64,000 nt of DNA from Neisseria dentiae (GTDB taxonomy: Bacteria; Pseudomonadota; Gammaproteobacteria; Burkholderiales; Neisseriaceae): positions 54,750-118,749 of the forward strand of contig NZ_JANIKQ010000007.1 of NCBI RefSeq assembly GCF_024580525.1, read 5' to 3'. The notes below the pieces were generated by a model. That model was not told where the DNA came from, ran no database searches, and worked only from the letters and a program-made list of their open reading frames with translations. Made by a program: the position numbers and the translations under genes. The stretch's first letter is position 1; every line of letters begins with the position of its first letter. Of the stretch, positions 37,308 to 47,237 are shown piece by piece.

Positions 37308-40300
37308 TTAATCGAAGCGGATGCTGTATTTCACCTCGCCGCCCCACGATACGTTGCCGACGCGGGCCACGGCCTGCACGGCGCGGGAGAGTTGGTAAAC
37401 GAGTTTGACCGACTGCTCGGCGCTGCCCACGCCGTATTCGTAGCCCATATACAGGCTGTTGGTGAGCTGCTTGCCCACGGTGAGCACCTGTTCGGCGGGG
37501 TTCAGCTCGCCCGTTTGGGCGTTGCGGCTGCGTTTGCTGGTGAAGCCGAAGTCGTCCACCAAACCGAGTTTGTCGTTGACGCGGCCGGCCAAAAACGCGC
37601 CCGCTGCGGCGGAAAGGGCGGCTTCGTCGCCGTCGCTGCCGCTGCTGGCGCGGTTGAGAATCAGCCACGAGAGTTTGTCTTTTTCGCTCATGGCTTCGTC
37701 GGCCACCAGCGAAATGCGCGGGTTGTTGAGGCTGCCCAGCACTTCCACGCCCGCGCCCACGGGTGAGAGGCGGCGCTCGGCGCGGATGTTGAGGTTGGGG
37801 TCGGAGAGCGGGCCGACAAACGAGATGTGGCCTTTGGTGATGTCGAGGTCTTGGCCGTAGGCTTTATAGCGGCCTTTCACCACGGTTACGGTGCCCACGC
37901 CCTGCACGGTTTCGCCGGGCTTGGCGGTCAGCCTGAGCTGGCCGCCGAGGGTAACGTCCAACCCCTCGCCGCTGAAGCGCAGGTTGTTGTTGAGGTCGAG
38001 CACCAAATCCATGCTGATGGGGGTGGGGGCGACGGGAGCTTTTTCGGGCTGGCCCAACACCACCACGTCGTCGTCGAGCGTGGGCATAGACGATTTTTGG
38101 AAGCCGAAGTGGCCCGCATCGGCTTTGAGTGTGCCGGTGAGGGTAACGCCGCTGGTTTCGGTGTAGAGCATTTTGGCGTTGCCGCTGAGGGTGAGGCGGC
38201 GGTTGGGTTTGTCGAGCGCGTTGTATTTGTTGAACGCCAAATCCACGTTAACGTTCGGTTCGGCGTTGTTCAGGCCCACCGTGCCTTTGAGTTCGACCGT
38301 GCCGCCGCGGTGGAAGCGCAGGTTGTCGATAATCCACGTTTGGCCCTGAATGCGCGAACGCAGGATGCCGTTGTCGAGTATCAGCCCCAAGTCTTGGTTG
38401 CGGTAGTAGAGGTCGTTGCCGTTGAGCGTGCCGTTGAACTGCGGCTGGCCGACGCGGCCGCCGATGGTGGCCACGCCGAGCAGGTTGCCGCGCAGGCTTT
38501 GGCCCACGGGCAGGAAGTTGCGGAAGGTTTCGAGATTGGGTGCGCTGATGCTGATTTTGCCGTTGATGGGGGCGAGTTTGATGTCGTTGCCGAATTGTTG
38601 GCTGATAATCAGGTTGCCGTCGAGTTTGCCGTAGCCGGTTACGCCGTCGAGCGTGCTGTCGATGCGGCCGTTTTGGAAGCGGGTGTTAAGCGACAGCGTG
38701 CCCAAGCCGAGCATTTGTTTGCGGTAGGGCAGTTCCACATCGCCGCTTTGGCGGCGGATGTTGAGGTAGCCGCGGGCGTTTTGGCTGTATGACAAGTCCC
38801 AGTCGCCGGCCAGCACGAGGTTGTGCCGTACGGGCGGGGTGTAGAAATTGTGCAGTTGCGCGATTTCGAGGTTGTTGGCGCTGCCTTTGGTGGTGATGCC
38901 GTTTTTCTTGTCCCACACGAAGTTTTCGAGGTTGAGGCTGCCGCCCATCGCGCTCCAGCGGGCGGCGGTCATGGCTACGCGCTCGGCGCCGGCTTCGAGG
39001 TTGATGCGGTTTTGCAGTTTGAGGTTGAAGGCGCCGCTGATGTCGAGCACGCTGAGCGTGCCTTTCCATTGCTGTTTGTCGTCCAGCCCGCCGTTGGCGT
39101 CGATTTCGAGTTTGTAGGGCTTGCCGTCGAGCGCCAGGCTGCCGCCGCCGTGGATGCGGTGGTTGCGGCCGGTGCCGTTGACGAACAGGTTGACGGCGTC
39201 GATAACGGTGGGCTGGCTGCCGCCTACGCTGATGCGGTTGCCTTTGAGTTCGATGTTTAAGGGGCGGGTGTAGTCGGGCGAGCCTTTGAGTTTGAAGTCG
39301 AGCGAGTCGGCTTGTGCCACGCCGGTGATACGCAGCTTGCGCGCCTGGCCGGCCAGGTCGGCTTCAAGCTGTTTGGGTTCGCCGGCGATGTAGCCTTTGG
39401 CGGTTAGGAGGCCGCCTATGCCGAAGCCGAAGCGACCCAGATCGGGGGCGTTGATGTCGATATTGAGGCGGTCGCTTTTTTTGCCGAAGCTGCCGTTGGT
39501 TTTGATGCTGTTGCTGCCCAAAAGCATATCGGTTACGGCGCGGGCGAGGTGCCCGTTTTCATAAAGCACGTCGGCGCTGCCGCGCAGGGCCACGCCGGAG
39601 AGGGTGCTGGAGCCGAACTGTATTTTGCCGCCGTATTTTTGGTTGGTGATTTCGCCGTTGAGGGTGGCGGTGCCGTTAACGTTGCCTTCGGGAAACTGTT
39701 TGTTGAGTTTGGCGGGATTGAAGTTTTTGCTGGTAACGGCCAGTTGCAGGGCTTGGTTTTTAAACAGCTCCAGCGAGCCTTCGGCGTTGATTTCGCCGCC
39801 GTTGCCGGGGCGGATGCGGGCGCGTTTGAACAAAAGGGTTTGCTGGCCGTTTTCCGCATCGGTTTGCATTTGGACCAGGCCGTCTGAAAGGGCGTTGCCG
39901 GTGTTTAAATCCCAACCGGTTTCAAGATTGCGGAAGGCCCCGCCCAAGGTGATGGTGCCGTCGAGGCTGCCGTCGAGTTTCTGCTGTACGGCATCGGCGG
40001 CGCTGATGTTGCGCAGGGCGGCGGCCAGCGCGAGCTGCTGTTTGGCGGTGTCGATGTTGCCGGCAAGGTTTACGGTGCCTTTCTGCATCAGCTTCGCGGA
40101 GGTGTCTTGGATTTTAATCAGGCCGTTTTCGTTGACGGTGAAGTTGCCGATCAGTTCGCGCACGGGTATGCCGCCCGCGTCGGCGGCTGCGGCGCCGTGG
40201 TTGGCCAGGTCGATGGAGCCATCGAGCGCGAGGCCTTTCTCAAACGAGGGCACGACGGTGGCGTCGAATTCGAGCAGGGATTTGGGCAGGGTGGATAAAA

Positions 40301-41207
40301 ACGCCTGCGGGTTGATGTTGAAGCCTTTCACCTGCACCAGTTTGATTTTGTCGTTGAGTTTGGCGGCAAACGGGTGCAGCACCGATTCGGCGTGCAGGCG
40401 CACGTTGTCGCCGTCGATGCGGATGTCGGTTTCCATGTCGCGCAGGCTGCCCCACAGGCGGGTTTGGGCGTCGATAGCCTGTCCGTCGAGTTCGCCTTGG
40501 CCGTAAATGGCGGCGTTAAGGGCAAACGGGCTTTTTACGCCGAGGGTGGCGCTGCCCGATGCGGTGTTCCACGGGGTTTGCAGGTCGGCCAGTTTCAGGC
40601 TGTGCAGTTGGTGGTTGTAAACATACGATGCGCTCAAATGGTTGAGGTAAACGGTTTGGCGGTCGGCGCGCGAGCCTACGCTGATTTTGCCGGTTTCGAG
40701 TTTGTCGAGCGCCACTTCAACGGGCAGGCTCACGCTTTCGGGCAGGCCGGATGCCGGTTTTTTTTCAGACGGCGGCACGGGTTTGGTAACGATTTGAATG
40801 TCGCCCGCAATCAGGTGTTTGATGTGCAGTTTGCTTTGCGTGAGTTCGCGCGGGTTCCAGTCGAAAGAAAAGCGGGTGATGCCGATATCGGCGCCTTCGG
40901 TTTCCACGCGCCAGCCGTCGCCGTGAAAGCCTTTCCACAACGTGCCTTGCAGGGTTTTCGAGCTGATGTTTACGCCGAACCACGAGGGGATTTTATACAG
41001 GCCGTAACGCAGCCCCGATTCGGTGGCGGCCAGCCATGCGGCTGCGCCGGCCACTGCGGCAACCAGCAGCAGCAAACCCAGCAGAAACGCCCAAAGCATC
41101 CGCCGCCACAGGCTTTTTTCAGGCTTGTTTTCAGACGGCCCGTTATTCTGGTCGGGTGCGGCCGCTGCTTCGGGCGGTGTGATGGTTGCGTCGGGTTGTC
41201 GGTTCAT
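37308..41207 (-). CDS. tamB: translocation and assembly module protein TamB
   Basis: TamB is a huge inner-membrane-anchored periplasmic protein that works with TamA, probably as a lipid or protein conduit to the outer membrane. This product of about 1300 residues has a short cytoplasmic N terminus and one membrane helix (MLWAFLLGLLLLVAAVAGAA). A very long beta-rich body follows, with the DUF490 domain at the C terminus (GQDLDITKGHISFVGPLSDP and VTVVKGRYKAYG). The final KYSIRFD fits a strand-like end. The ATG at 41207 (MNRQPDATI) has AGG upstream; an in-frame ATG at 41228 would add seven residues. It follows tamA in one operon. Confidence 0.93.
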   Translation of the reverse strand: MNRQPDATITPPEAAAAPDQNNGPSENKPEKSLWRRMLWAFLLGLLLLVAAVAGAAAWLAATESGLRYGLYKIPSWFGVNISSKTLQGTLWKGFHGDGWRVETEGADIGITRFSFDWNPRELTQSKLHIKHLIAGDIQIVTKPVPPSEKKPASGLPESVSLPVEVALDKLETGKISVGSRADRQTVYLNHLSASYVYNHQLHSLKLADLQTPWNTASGSATLGVKSPFALNAAIYGQGELDGQAIDAQTRLWGSLRDMETDIRIDGDNVRLHAESVLHPFAAKLNDKIKLVQVKGFNINPQAFLSTLPKSLLEFDATVVPSFEKGLALDGSIDLANHGAAAADAGGIPVRELIGNFTVNENGLIKIQDTSAKLMQKGTVNLAGNIDTAKQQLALAAALRNISAADAVQQKLDGSLDGTITLGGAFRNLETGWDLNTGNALSDGLVQMQTDAENGQQTLLFKRARIRPGNGGEINAEGSLELFKNQALQLAVTSKNFNPAKLNKQFPEGNVNGTATLNGEITNQKYGGKIQFGSSTLSGVALRGSADVLYENGHLARAVTDMLLGSNSIKTNGSFGKKSDRLNIDINAPDLGRFGFGIGGLLTAKGYIAGEPKQLEADLAGQARKLRITGVAQADSLDFKLKGSPDYTRPLNIELKGNRISVGGSQPTVIDAVNLFVNGTGRNHRIHGGGSLALDGKPYKLEIDANGGLDDKQQWKGTLSVLDISGAFNLKLQNRINLEAGAERVAMTAARWSAMGGSLNLENFVWDKKNGITTKGSANNLEIAQLHNFYTPPVRHNLVLAGDWDLSYSQNARGYLNIRRQSGDVELPYRKQMLGLGTLSLNTRFQNGRIDSTLDGVTGYGKLDGNLIISQQFGNDIKLAPINGKISISAPNLETFRNFLPVGQSLRGNLLGVATIGGRVGQPQFNGTLNGNDLYYRNQDLGLILDNGILRSRIQGQTWIIDNLRFHRGGTVELKGTVGLNNAEPNVNVDLAFNKYNALDKPNRRLTLSGNAKMLYTETSGVTLTGTLKADAGHFGFQKSSMPTLDDDVVVLGQPEKAPVAPTPISMDLVLDLNNNLRFSGEGLDVTLGGQLRLTAKPGETVQGVGTVTVVKGRYKAYGQDLDITKGHISFVGPLSDPNLNIRAERRLSPVGAGVEVLGSLNNPRISLVADEAMSEKDKLSWLILNRASSGSDGDEAALSAAAGAFLAGRVNDKLGLVDDFGFTSKRSRNAQTGELNPAEQVLTVGKQLTNSLYMGYEYGVGSAEQSVKLVYQLSRAVQAVARVGNVSWGGEVKYSIRFD

Positions 41208-41240
41208 ATCGTATTGGCCTGTTTGCATCTTTTTATTTAT

Positions 41241-41292
41241 CAGGCCGTCTGAAAAAACGTTTCCGTGTCCGGCGGAGGGTTTTCAGACGGCC
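41241..41292. terminator. uptake-sequence hairpin between tamA and tamB
   Basis: AGGCCGTCTGAAAA and TTTTCAGACGGCCT are inverted around about 24 bases, in the short gap of what should be one operon. It may attenuate tamB. Confidence 0.5.
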
Positions 41293-41310
41293 TGAAGCGT
41301 AACGGTGCGG

Positions 41311-43137
41311 TTAGAAGCGCGTGCCCAAGCTGATGTGCCAGCGCAGTTTTTTATCGTGGTGTCCGTAGGCGATGTCGAACGAGAAGGGTGCCACGGGGCT
41401 GAACCAGCGCACGCCCACGCCCGTACCGTGTTTCAGCGACATCTGTTTGAAGTTGAGTGCGGCATCGCCCATATCGTGGAACACGGCGGCGGAAAAGCTC
41501 TTGTTGATCGGGTATTGGTATTCGAAGCTCGCTACCGCCAGCGCGCGCTCGGGCAGCACCGAATCATTGGGGCCGGCCAGGCCGATGCTGTCGAGTTCGT
41601 AGCCGCGGATAGAAGTGGCGCCGCCGGTGCGGAATTGCAGGGTGGAGGGGACTTCTTTATTCTCGCGCGCATACACATAACCGATTTGGCCGCGTGCGAT
41701 AAAGGTGCCGATTTTTTTGTTTTCGGGCGTGAAATAATAGCCCGCGCTGGCTTTCGCCCGCGCGATGGCGGTGGAAGAGAGCAGCGAGCCTATGGTGGCG
41801 CCAACTTTGCCGTCGAGGTAATAGCCGTTTTCGGGGCGCAGGGTGGTTTCGATTTCCTGCCGCTTCCACGAGGCGGTGAGCATGGTGGCGTGGCTGCGGC
41901 CCAAATCGTAATTGGTGTCGGGCACGCGGCGGCTTTCGGTGAGAAATTCGATGCCGATGCGCGATTCGATGTTGTTGCGGTCGCGCACGCGCCAAATGCC
42001 GCTGCCCAAGGCGTGTTTTTCGAGATTTTGGGTGGTGGAGCGGGTATAGGATACGTTGCTGGTGAAATAGTGGCCGTTGTTTTTGCGCGGCTGGCTGATA
42101 CCGGCCGCCAGCGTGGTTTCGTATTTGTCGGTGTCCACCACCAGCGAGCCGATGTAGCCGCGGTTGAAGAGGTTGTAGTAGTCGTAGCCGAGGCGGCCGC
42201 CGGGGCCGTATTCCGAATCATAGCGCACGCCCGCTTCGAATTTGTGCCGCTTCATTTCTTCCACCGACACCACCACCGGCACGCGGTCGCCCTGCATATT
42301 GTCGAAATCGGCCTGCACCGATGCGCCCGAGTAGTGGCCGTCCTGCTCCAACGCCTGTTGGTAGTCGAGCAGTTGGTCCAAATCATAGGGCGAACCGGGC
42401 TGGAACTGCGCCATGCCGCGCACCACGCTTTCGGGGTAGCGTTTGGTGCCGCTGATGTGGATGTCGCCGAAGTAAACGGGCTGGTTGCTTTCTACCAGCA
42501 CGTTCAAATCGGCGGTGTTGGTGTCGGGGTTAACGGTGGCCTGGGTTTGCGAGAGTTTGGCCAGCGGGTATTTTTTGCGTGTAACCGCCGAGAGCACCGA
42601 GGTTTTGCTGCTGCTCCACTGGCTTTGGTCGAAATAGCCGCCCACGGGCAGCGACCAGTTTTCCATGGCGCTTTTATAATACTGCGCCAAATCGGGGTCT
42701 TGCATCACGTCGCCCACGATGGCCACGCCCACGTTGTCGATTTTGGTGCGCGGGCCGGGCGTAACGTCGACCACATAACCGTAGCCCGAGGGCGACACCG
42801 TTACCCTGCCATTGAAATAGCCTTTGGTTTTGAGCATGGTTTGCACGTCGCCGGGTGCTTCTTCGGCCAAAAAGCCCATCTGCTCGCTGTCGAGTTCTTC
42901 TTCCTGCTGCTGGGTGATCAGCGGCAGGTATTCTTCGAGCATGGCTTTCACTTCTTTGTCGTCGGTGCGGATTTCCACCGGATATTTCACCGGCAGTTTT
43001 TCACCATCCGCCTCGGCGGTTTTTTTCTCGGTTTTTTGAATCCGCACATAATCTTCGGGCGCAGGGTCGGCCGCAAACGCCCGCATGCAGGCGAGCGACA
43101 GAGTGGAAAGCAGCAGGGAGGCGGTGTGTTTTTTCAT
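41311..43137 (-). CDS. tamA: outer-membrane Omp85-family protein TamA
   Basis: TamA is the BamA-related barrel that pairs with TamB. The 608-residue protein has a signal peptide (ending MRAFAADPAPEDY). POTRA domains fill about residues 50-265 and a 16-strand barrel ends in HISLGTRF. The family loop motif TSIRGYELDSIG lies near residue 505. No strong Shine-Dalgarno site is visible. It is divergent from sstT. Confidence 0.93.
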   Translation of the reverse strand: MKKHTASLLLSTLSLACMRAFAADPAPEDYVRIQKTEKKTAEADGEKLPVKYPVEIRTDDKEVKAMLEEYLPLITQQQEEELDSEQMGFLAEEAPGDVQTMLKTKGYFNGRVTVSPSGYGYVVDVTPGPRTKIDNVGVAIVGDVMQDPDLAQYYKSAMENWSLPVGGYFDQSQWSSSKTSVLSAVTRKKYPLAKLSQTQATVNPDTNTADLNVLVESNQPVYFGDIHISGTKRYPESVVRGMAQFQPGSPYDLDQLLDYQQALEQDGHYSGASVQADFDNMQGDRVPVVVSVEEMKRHKFEAGVRYDSEYGPGGRLGYDYYNLFNRGYIGSLVVDTDKYETTLAAGISQPRKNNGHYFTSNVSYTRSTTQNLEKHALGSGIWRVRDRNNIESRIGIEFLTESRRVPDTNYDLGRSHATMLTASWKRQEIETTLRPENGYYLDGKVGATIGSLLSSTAIARAKASAGYYFTPENKKIGTFIARGQIGYVYARENKEVPSTLQFRTGGATSIRGYELDSIGLAGPNDSVLPERALAVASFEYQYPINKSFSAAVFHDMGDAALNFKQMSLKHGTGVGVRWFSPVAPFSFDIAYGHHDKKLRWHISLGTRF

Positions 43138-43474
43138 AAGGTTTGCGCAGGTTGGAAAACGGGCCTGTAATCTGGTGGCAATTTTAGCATTGTTTCGACT
43201 GTTGTCGGCAGGGGTTGCCTGCCGGATAACCCTGAAAATTGAATTGATTACCGTGTTGACTGTTTGCAGCGGGCAAAGCAGTCCGGTTTGGCTTTTCGTT
43301 TTGTTTCGGCTGTAAAAGCATCCGTTTTAATGGTGTGTATTTCAAAATTTGGAAATTTTATTTCAAAATAAGCCTATTTATGGATTTTTGTGCTGTATTT
43401 TAGCAAGCATAGTTTGGGAAAGGGGTTTTATTTTAGAATATTAGCCTTTCTTAACGTTTATAAAAGGACGAATC
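43138..43474. other. divergent intergenic region between tamA and sstT
   Basis: AT-rich, and contains the promoters of both genes. There is no repeat of the uptake-sequence type and no coding or RNA gene that I can support. Confidence 0.4.
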
Positions 43475-44701
43475 ATGGCAAGCGGAAACCCCGTGATAGA
43501 TGCCGTCAACCGCATCAGCCTGGTGCAGCAGATTGCGGTAGGGCTGGTTTTGGGTATGGTGCTGGCGTGGCTGTCGCCCTCGGCAGGCTTGGCGGCCGGC
43601 CTGTTGGGCAGTTTGTTTGTGGGCGCGCTCAAAGCGGTGGCGCCGGTGCTGGTGTTTGTGCTGGTAACGGCGGCCGTTGCGCAGCACCAGAAGGGCAGCG
43701 AAGCGCATATCAAGCCGATTGTTCTGCTTTATGCTATCGGCACGTTTTCGGCTTCATTTTTTGCTGTGGTTGCCGGCTTTGTGTTTCCCACCGAAATCGC
43801 GCTGGTTAACGCCGGAACTGTGGATACCACGCCGCCTTCGGGCATTGTGGAAGTGATGAAAACCCTGTTGATGAATCTGGTGTCCAACCCCGTGGGCGCG
43901 ATTGCCAACGCCAACTATATCGGCATTTTGGCTTGGGCGATTGTGCTCGGTTTCGCGCTGCGCAATGCGTCGGAAAACACCCGCATCATGGTGGCGGATT
44001 TCGCCGAGGCGGTGTCGAAAGTGGTGAAATGGGTGATCCGTTTCGCGCCTTTGGGTATTTTCGGTTTGGTGTCGGCCACTATTGCCGAAACGGGTTTCGA
44101 TGCGTTGGTCGGCTATGCACGCCTGTTGGCGGTGCTGCTCGGCTGTATGCTGTTTATCGCGCTGGTGGTCAACCCGATTATCGTGTGGACGCAAATCCGC
44201 CGCAATCCTTACCCGTTGGTGTTTACCTGCCTGCGCGAAAGCGGCGTTACCGCGTTTTTCACCCGTTCTTCCGCCGCCAATATTCCCGTGAACATGGCGT
44301 TAGCTAAAAAGCTCGGCCTGCATGAAGACACTTATTCGATTTCGATTCCGCTGGGCGCAACGGTGAATATGGCGGGTGCGGCGATTACGATTACCGTGCT
44401 GTCGATGGCTGCCGCGCACACGCAGGGTATTCAAATCGACTTTGCCACCGCGCTGCTGCTGAGCCTGGTGGCTACGGTGAGTGCGGCCGGCGCGTCGGGT
44501 GTGGCGGGCGGCTCACTGCTGCTGATTCCGCTGGCGTGCAGTCTGTTCGGCATTTCCAACGATGTGGCCATGCAGGTGGTGGCGGTAGGCTTTATTATCG
44601 GCGTGGTGCAGGATTCGGCCGAAACCGCGCTCAATTCTTCCACCGACGTGCTGTTCACCGCTGCGGCGGATTACGGCAGACAGCGCAAAGCAGGGGCATA
44701 A
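43475..44701 (+). CDS. sstT: serine/threonine:sodium symporter SstT
   Basis: SstT imports serine and threonine with sodium. The 408-residue inner-membrane protein belongs to the DAACS family. [15 protein letters not shown] opens it. [20 protein letters not shown] (about 261-280) is the serine-rich re-entrant loop, and [20 protein letters not shown] (about 289-308) is the substrate-site motif. [20 protein letters not shown] ends the transport core. AAAAGGACGAATC precedes the ATG. An uptake-sequence hairpin terminates it. Confidence 0.95.
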   Translation: MASGNPVIDAVNRISLVQQIAVGLVLGMVLAWLSPSAGLAAGLLGSLFVGALKAVAPVLVFVLVTAAVAQHQKGSEAHIKPIVLLYAIGTFSASFFAVVAGFVFPTEIALVNAGTVDTTPPSGIVEVMKTLLMNLVSNPVGAIANANYIGILAWAIVLGFALRNASENTRIMVADFAEAVSKVVKWVIRFAPLGIFGLVSATIAETGFDALVGYARLLAVLLGCMLFIALVVNPIIVWTQIRRNPYPLVFTCLRESGVTAFFTRSSAANIPVNMALAKKLGLHEDTYSISIPLGATVNMAGAAITITVLSMAAAHTQGIQIDFATALLLSLVATVSAAGASGVAGGSLLLIPLACSLFGISNDVAMQVVAVGFIIGVVQDSAETALNSSTDVLFTAAADYGRQRKAGA

Positions 44702-45001
44702 GCGCGTTGCAGATTTTTTAAACGAACGGAAAGGCCGTCTGAAATCTTTCAGACGGCCTTTTTTTATGAATGTACCCGAAACGGTGTTTGCGTAAAGCAT
44801 CATGCGGCTTGCGGCCGGTTTTGCAAAAATCAGTAAGCAGAATGAATACAAACACGGCGGCAGGTAAAAAGAAGTTTAAAGGCTTGAGGGCAGGCTGGGC
44901 GTGGATTACGATGGCGGCCGCTTGTGTGGCTTGCCGTTCTGCTTTGGATGTGCCGGCATGCCAAACCGCTTTTTTAACTGACCGTTTTTAAGGAATGCCC
45001 G
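44702..45001. other. gap after sstT with terminator
   Basis: An uptake-sequence hairpin with a following T run (44731-44766) ends sstT. A short frame from the ATG near 44842 (MNTNTAAGKKKFKGLRAGWA) runs to 44991, but has no clear ribosome site and I do not call it. The last 40 bp form the leader of the next gene. Confidence 0.5.
44731..44766 (+). terminator. uptake-sequence terminator of sstT
   Basis: AAGGCCGTCTGAAA and TTTCAGACGGCCTT are inverted around 2 bases and are followed by a T run. Confidence 0.85.
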
Positions 45002-45370
45002 ATGAACAACACCAAAACCTTGATTATAACCGGCCTGATGGCTTTATTTTCCGCCAGCGCGATGGCGGCACCGATACCGGGTGAAATTTTCAAACCGCGC
45101 GGCGCGGAAGTGGTGAAGGCAGACCGTCAAGGCGACGGTGAATTCGAAGCCGAATTCCGCCTGCACGACCGTGACACCAGTGTGAAGCATTTGGCCGGAC
45201 AAGTGCGCGCCCACGCACAGCGCCACGGTTTTAAAGTGGTCGAGTCGGAAGTGAAACGCGATGACGCCGATTTGAAATTCAAACGCAGAAACCAAGAGCT
45301 GGATGTTTCTATCGAACGCAAGGATCACGGTGTAATCGAATACAAAGCCGATTTGGATTCAAACCGCTAA
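45002..45370 (+). CDS. small secreted protein of unknown function
   Basis: This 122-residue protein has a clear signal peptide (MNNTKTLIITGLMALFSASA, cut near AMA). A charged mature part with alternating strands follows, for example FKPRGAEVVKADRQGDGEFE and LKFKRRNQELDVSIERKDHG. It is probably periplasmic. I recognise no named family. TAAGGAATGCCCG gives a good ribosome site. A T-rich uptake-sequence hairpin follows (45384-45413). Confidence 0.7.
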   Translation: MNNTKTLIITGLMALFSASAMAAPIPGEIFKPRGAEVVKADRQGDGEFEAEFRLHDRDTSVKHLAGQVRAHAQRHGFKVVESEVKRDDADLKFKRRNQELDVSIERKDHGVIEYKADLDSNR

Positions 45371-45383
45371 TCGGATTGGCAAT

Positions 45384-45413
45384 AAAGGCCGTCTGAAATC
45401 TTTCAGACGGCCT
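45384..45413. terminator. uptake-sequence hairpin between convergent genes
   Basis: AAGGCCGTCTGAAA and TTTCAGACGGCCTT are inverted around 2 bases, between the secreted-protein gene and the convergent outer-membrane barrel gene. Confidence 0.8.
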
Positions 45414-45471
45414 TCTTCTTGCTTTGATGAGTTTGCTGAAAAGGAAGGGTTAAAGGGGTTAAAACATCGGT

Positions 45472-46023
45472 TTAGAACCGGTAGCCTACAGTGGCCATAT
45501 AGCTGTTATTGGTAGCTTTGTCGCTGCCGCGCTTGAAGCGGGTTTGCTCCCACTCGCCACCCACTTCTACATTGGGCGTTACCGTATATTTCAGGCCGGC
45601 ACCGTAGCCCACGCCATTCATTCTGCGATCATGGCCATTAATACCTTCAAATTTGCCGTAGTGATAGCCCACTTTACCATAGAACATCGCATTTTCTGTA
45701 AAACGGTAACCTTGCAGGTAAGAAGCTGATGCATCAAATTTTTGTGTCACCTTGCCGGCTGCATTTTTTCCTACAGTGACATGGATTGGTTTTGCAGCTA
45801 CTTCAATGCCACCAATCCAGTTAGCACCATATTCGACATTATAATTACCACGTATGGCAATATCGAATTTATTTTTCTCTTTTAAGTTACTGTTTTTTAA
45901 ATCAGTTTTGCTAATCCCTGCGCCGATTTCCACCGAGGGGCCGGTAAATGTGTTGGACAGCGGCTGGGCAGAAACCATAGCGGCAGAACCCAAAGCCAAA
46001 ACAGTCAATAACGCTTTTTTCAT
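45472..46023 (-). CDS. outer-membrane beta-barrel protein (8-strand type)
   Basis: This 183-residue protein has a signal peptide (MKKALLTVLALGSAAMVSA). About eight amphipathic strands follow, such as FDIAIRGNYNVEYG, ASASYLQGYRFTENAMFYGK, VGYGAGLKYTVTPNVEVGGE and the last strand SYMATVGYRF, which ends in Phe as outer-membrane barrels do. It resembles small barrel proteins of the OmpX/NspA/Opa type in size only, so I name no family. AGGAG precedes the ATG. Parts of the coding sequence are more AT-rich than the neighbours, mainly around residues 35-60. Confidence 0.8.
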   Translation of the reverse strand: MKKALLTVLALGSAAMVSAQPLSNTFTGPSVEIGAGISKTDLKNSNLKEKNKFDIAIRGNYNVEYGANWIGGIEVAAKPIHVTVGKNAAGKVTQKFDASASYLQGYRFTENAMFYGKVGYHYGKFEGINGHDRRMNGVGYGAGLKYTVTPNVEVGGEWEQTRFKRGSDKATNNSYMATVGYRF

Positions 46024-46472
46024 TGTTTATACTCCTATCGGGATAAAATTACGGCGGCACAACCGCGCCTTCCGTAAATATAGTATTGCGCCGACCGCGC
46101 CCGGCCTCAAGCGGTAAAAGGGCAGAATTACACGATTTCGCCACCGCTTAACGTTTGTAATTTAATAACTTTTGTGATTATATAAAGGCAGAAACTATCT
46201 CCCGTGTTTTATGTTGAGTAAATATTTTCCGCCAAGGCGCTGAAACCGCTGCAAAAAAATATACCATTGGCATGGAGCTTGCTGCCGCCGCTTTTCCGTG
46301 CGCGCAGGCCGTCTGAAAAAACAGCGCCAACCGCCTGCAACAGGGTTTACACTTGCCAGTGTGGTTTTTTGCCGCCAATATGCGTATCTTTTACACAAAA
46401 CAAGCCGGCCGGGGCATATATAAACCAAACCGCCGCCGGCCGTTAACCGATTCAGCCGACAAAGGAAACACC
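46024..46472. other. intergenic region between the barrel gene and the coiled-coil gene
   Basis: It contains the divergent leaders of both genes and an uptake sequence near 46307. The open frames in it lack ribosome sites and codon bias. I see no RNA gene or repeat pair. Confidence 0.4.
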
Positions 46473-46802
46473 ATGAAAAAACTAACCGTTCTCGCTTTTT
46501 TACTTGCCGTTCCGTTCGCACAGGCCGATGCCGTTTCCGACGAACTGTTGAGCGCGCAGGCTGCCTACCGCGCCGCCCTGAAAACGCAGCACAGCAGCGG
46601 CAGCCGCATTGCTTCGCTGCAATCGGGCATTGCCGGCGCCCAGTCGCGCATTAAGCAGGCCGAAGCCGACATCGCCAAAATGCAGGGCGAGTTGCAGGAA
46701 GAAACCGCCAAAAAAGCGCAGGCCGACAGCGCACTCGAAGCGGCAAGCCGCCGTTTGGACGCTGCCTGGCAAGCCTCGCGCGATGCGCGCGCCAAACAAT
46801 AA
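46473..46802 (+). CDS. small periplasmic coiled-coil protein
   Basis: This 109-residue protein has a signal peptide (MKKLTVLAFLLAVPFAQADA) and then one long helix rich in Ala, Gln, Lys and Glu (IAGAQSRIKQAEADIAKMQG and similar heptads). It should be a periplasmic coiled coil. AAAGGAAACACC precedes the ATG; the longer frame upstream is not supported. The function is unknown. Confidence 0.7.
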   Translation: MKKLTVLAFLLAVPFAQADAVSDELLSAQAAYRAALKTQHSSGSRIASLQSGIAGAQSRIKQAEADIAKMQGELQEETAKKAQADSALEAASRRLDAAWQASRDARAKQ

Positions 46803-47237
46803 GCCGGAATTTAAGCCGCATTCAAAACCAAAAATTTCAGGCAGAGGCCTTTGCAAAATTCCAGTCTGCATCTTAAAACCTCTGCGTCATGCCCGGGCTT
46901 GGCACGAGCATCTTTTTGTTTCAAAATAAGTAACAGATATCCAGGGCCAGCCCGGGTATGGCGAGGTAAAAAACGTTTTTAAGAGTGCGCCGGCTTCTTG
47001 CAAAACACTCAGGCCGTCTGAAAAATTTCCTGCACGGCGCAGGGTTTTCAGACGGCCTGAGTGTTTTGCAAAATCTAATATGACAGTTAAACCACTTGTT
47101 TGGTAAGTGTTACACCATACCCGGATTAAGCCCGGGTATGGCGGCTATACTTTTTCTGAAGTTGGCCGGCTATATAAATAACTGCCACGGTAAGTCGCCA
47201 AGTTTCCGGCCCGATGCCGGAAAGCGGGGCAGCTCGA
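46803..47237. other. repeat-filled gap
   Basis: No gene is seen. A MITE-like unit (46844-47010) is followed by an uptake-sequence inverted pair whose arms extend into TGCAAAACACTC and GAGTGTTTTGCA (46999-47074). A REP-like palindrome CCATACCCGG/CCCGGGTATGG follows at about 47114-47143. Confidence 0.6.
46844..47010. repeat. degenerate MITE-like repeat
   Basis: It starts GAGGCCTTTGCAAAA, contains two REP-like arms (CATGCCCGGGCTTGG and GCCAGCCCGGGTATGG) and ends TTGCAAAACACTC. The right end has drifted from the family form. Confidence 0.55.

Noticed and set aside
41305..43170. 621-codon plus-strand frame opposite tamA
   Set aside because: Shadow of the real gene: composition is Gly/His/Val-rich and there is no ribosome site, while the reverse strand encodes an Omp85 barrel with signal peptide.
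44842..44991. Short frame starting MNTNTAAGKKKF upstream of the secreted-protein gene
   Set aside because: No clear ribosome site, 49 codons, no recognisable features apart from a weak hydrophobic stretch.
46195..46521. Reverse-strand frame between the barrel and coiled-coil genes
   Set aside because: Cys/Arg/Trp-rich translation without start signal; overlaps the start of the supported coiled-coil gene.
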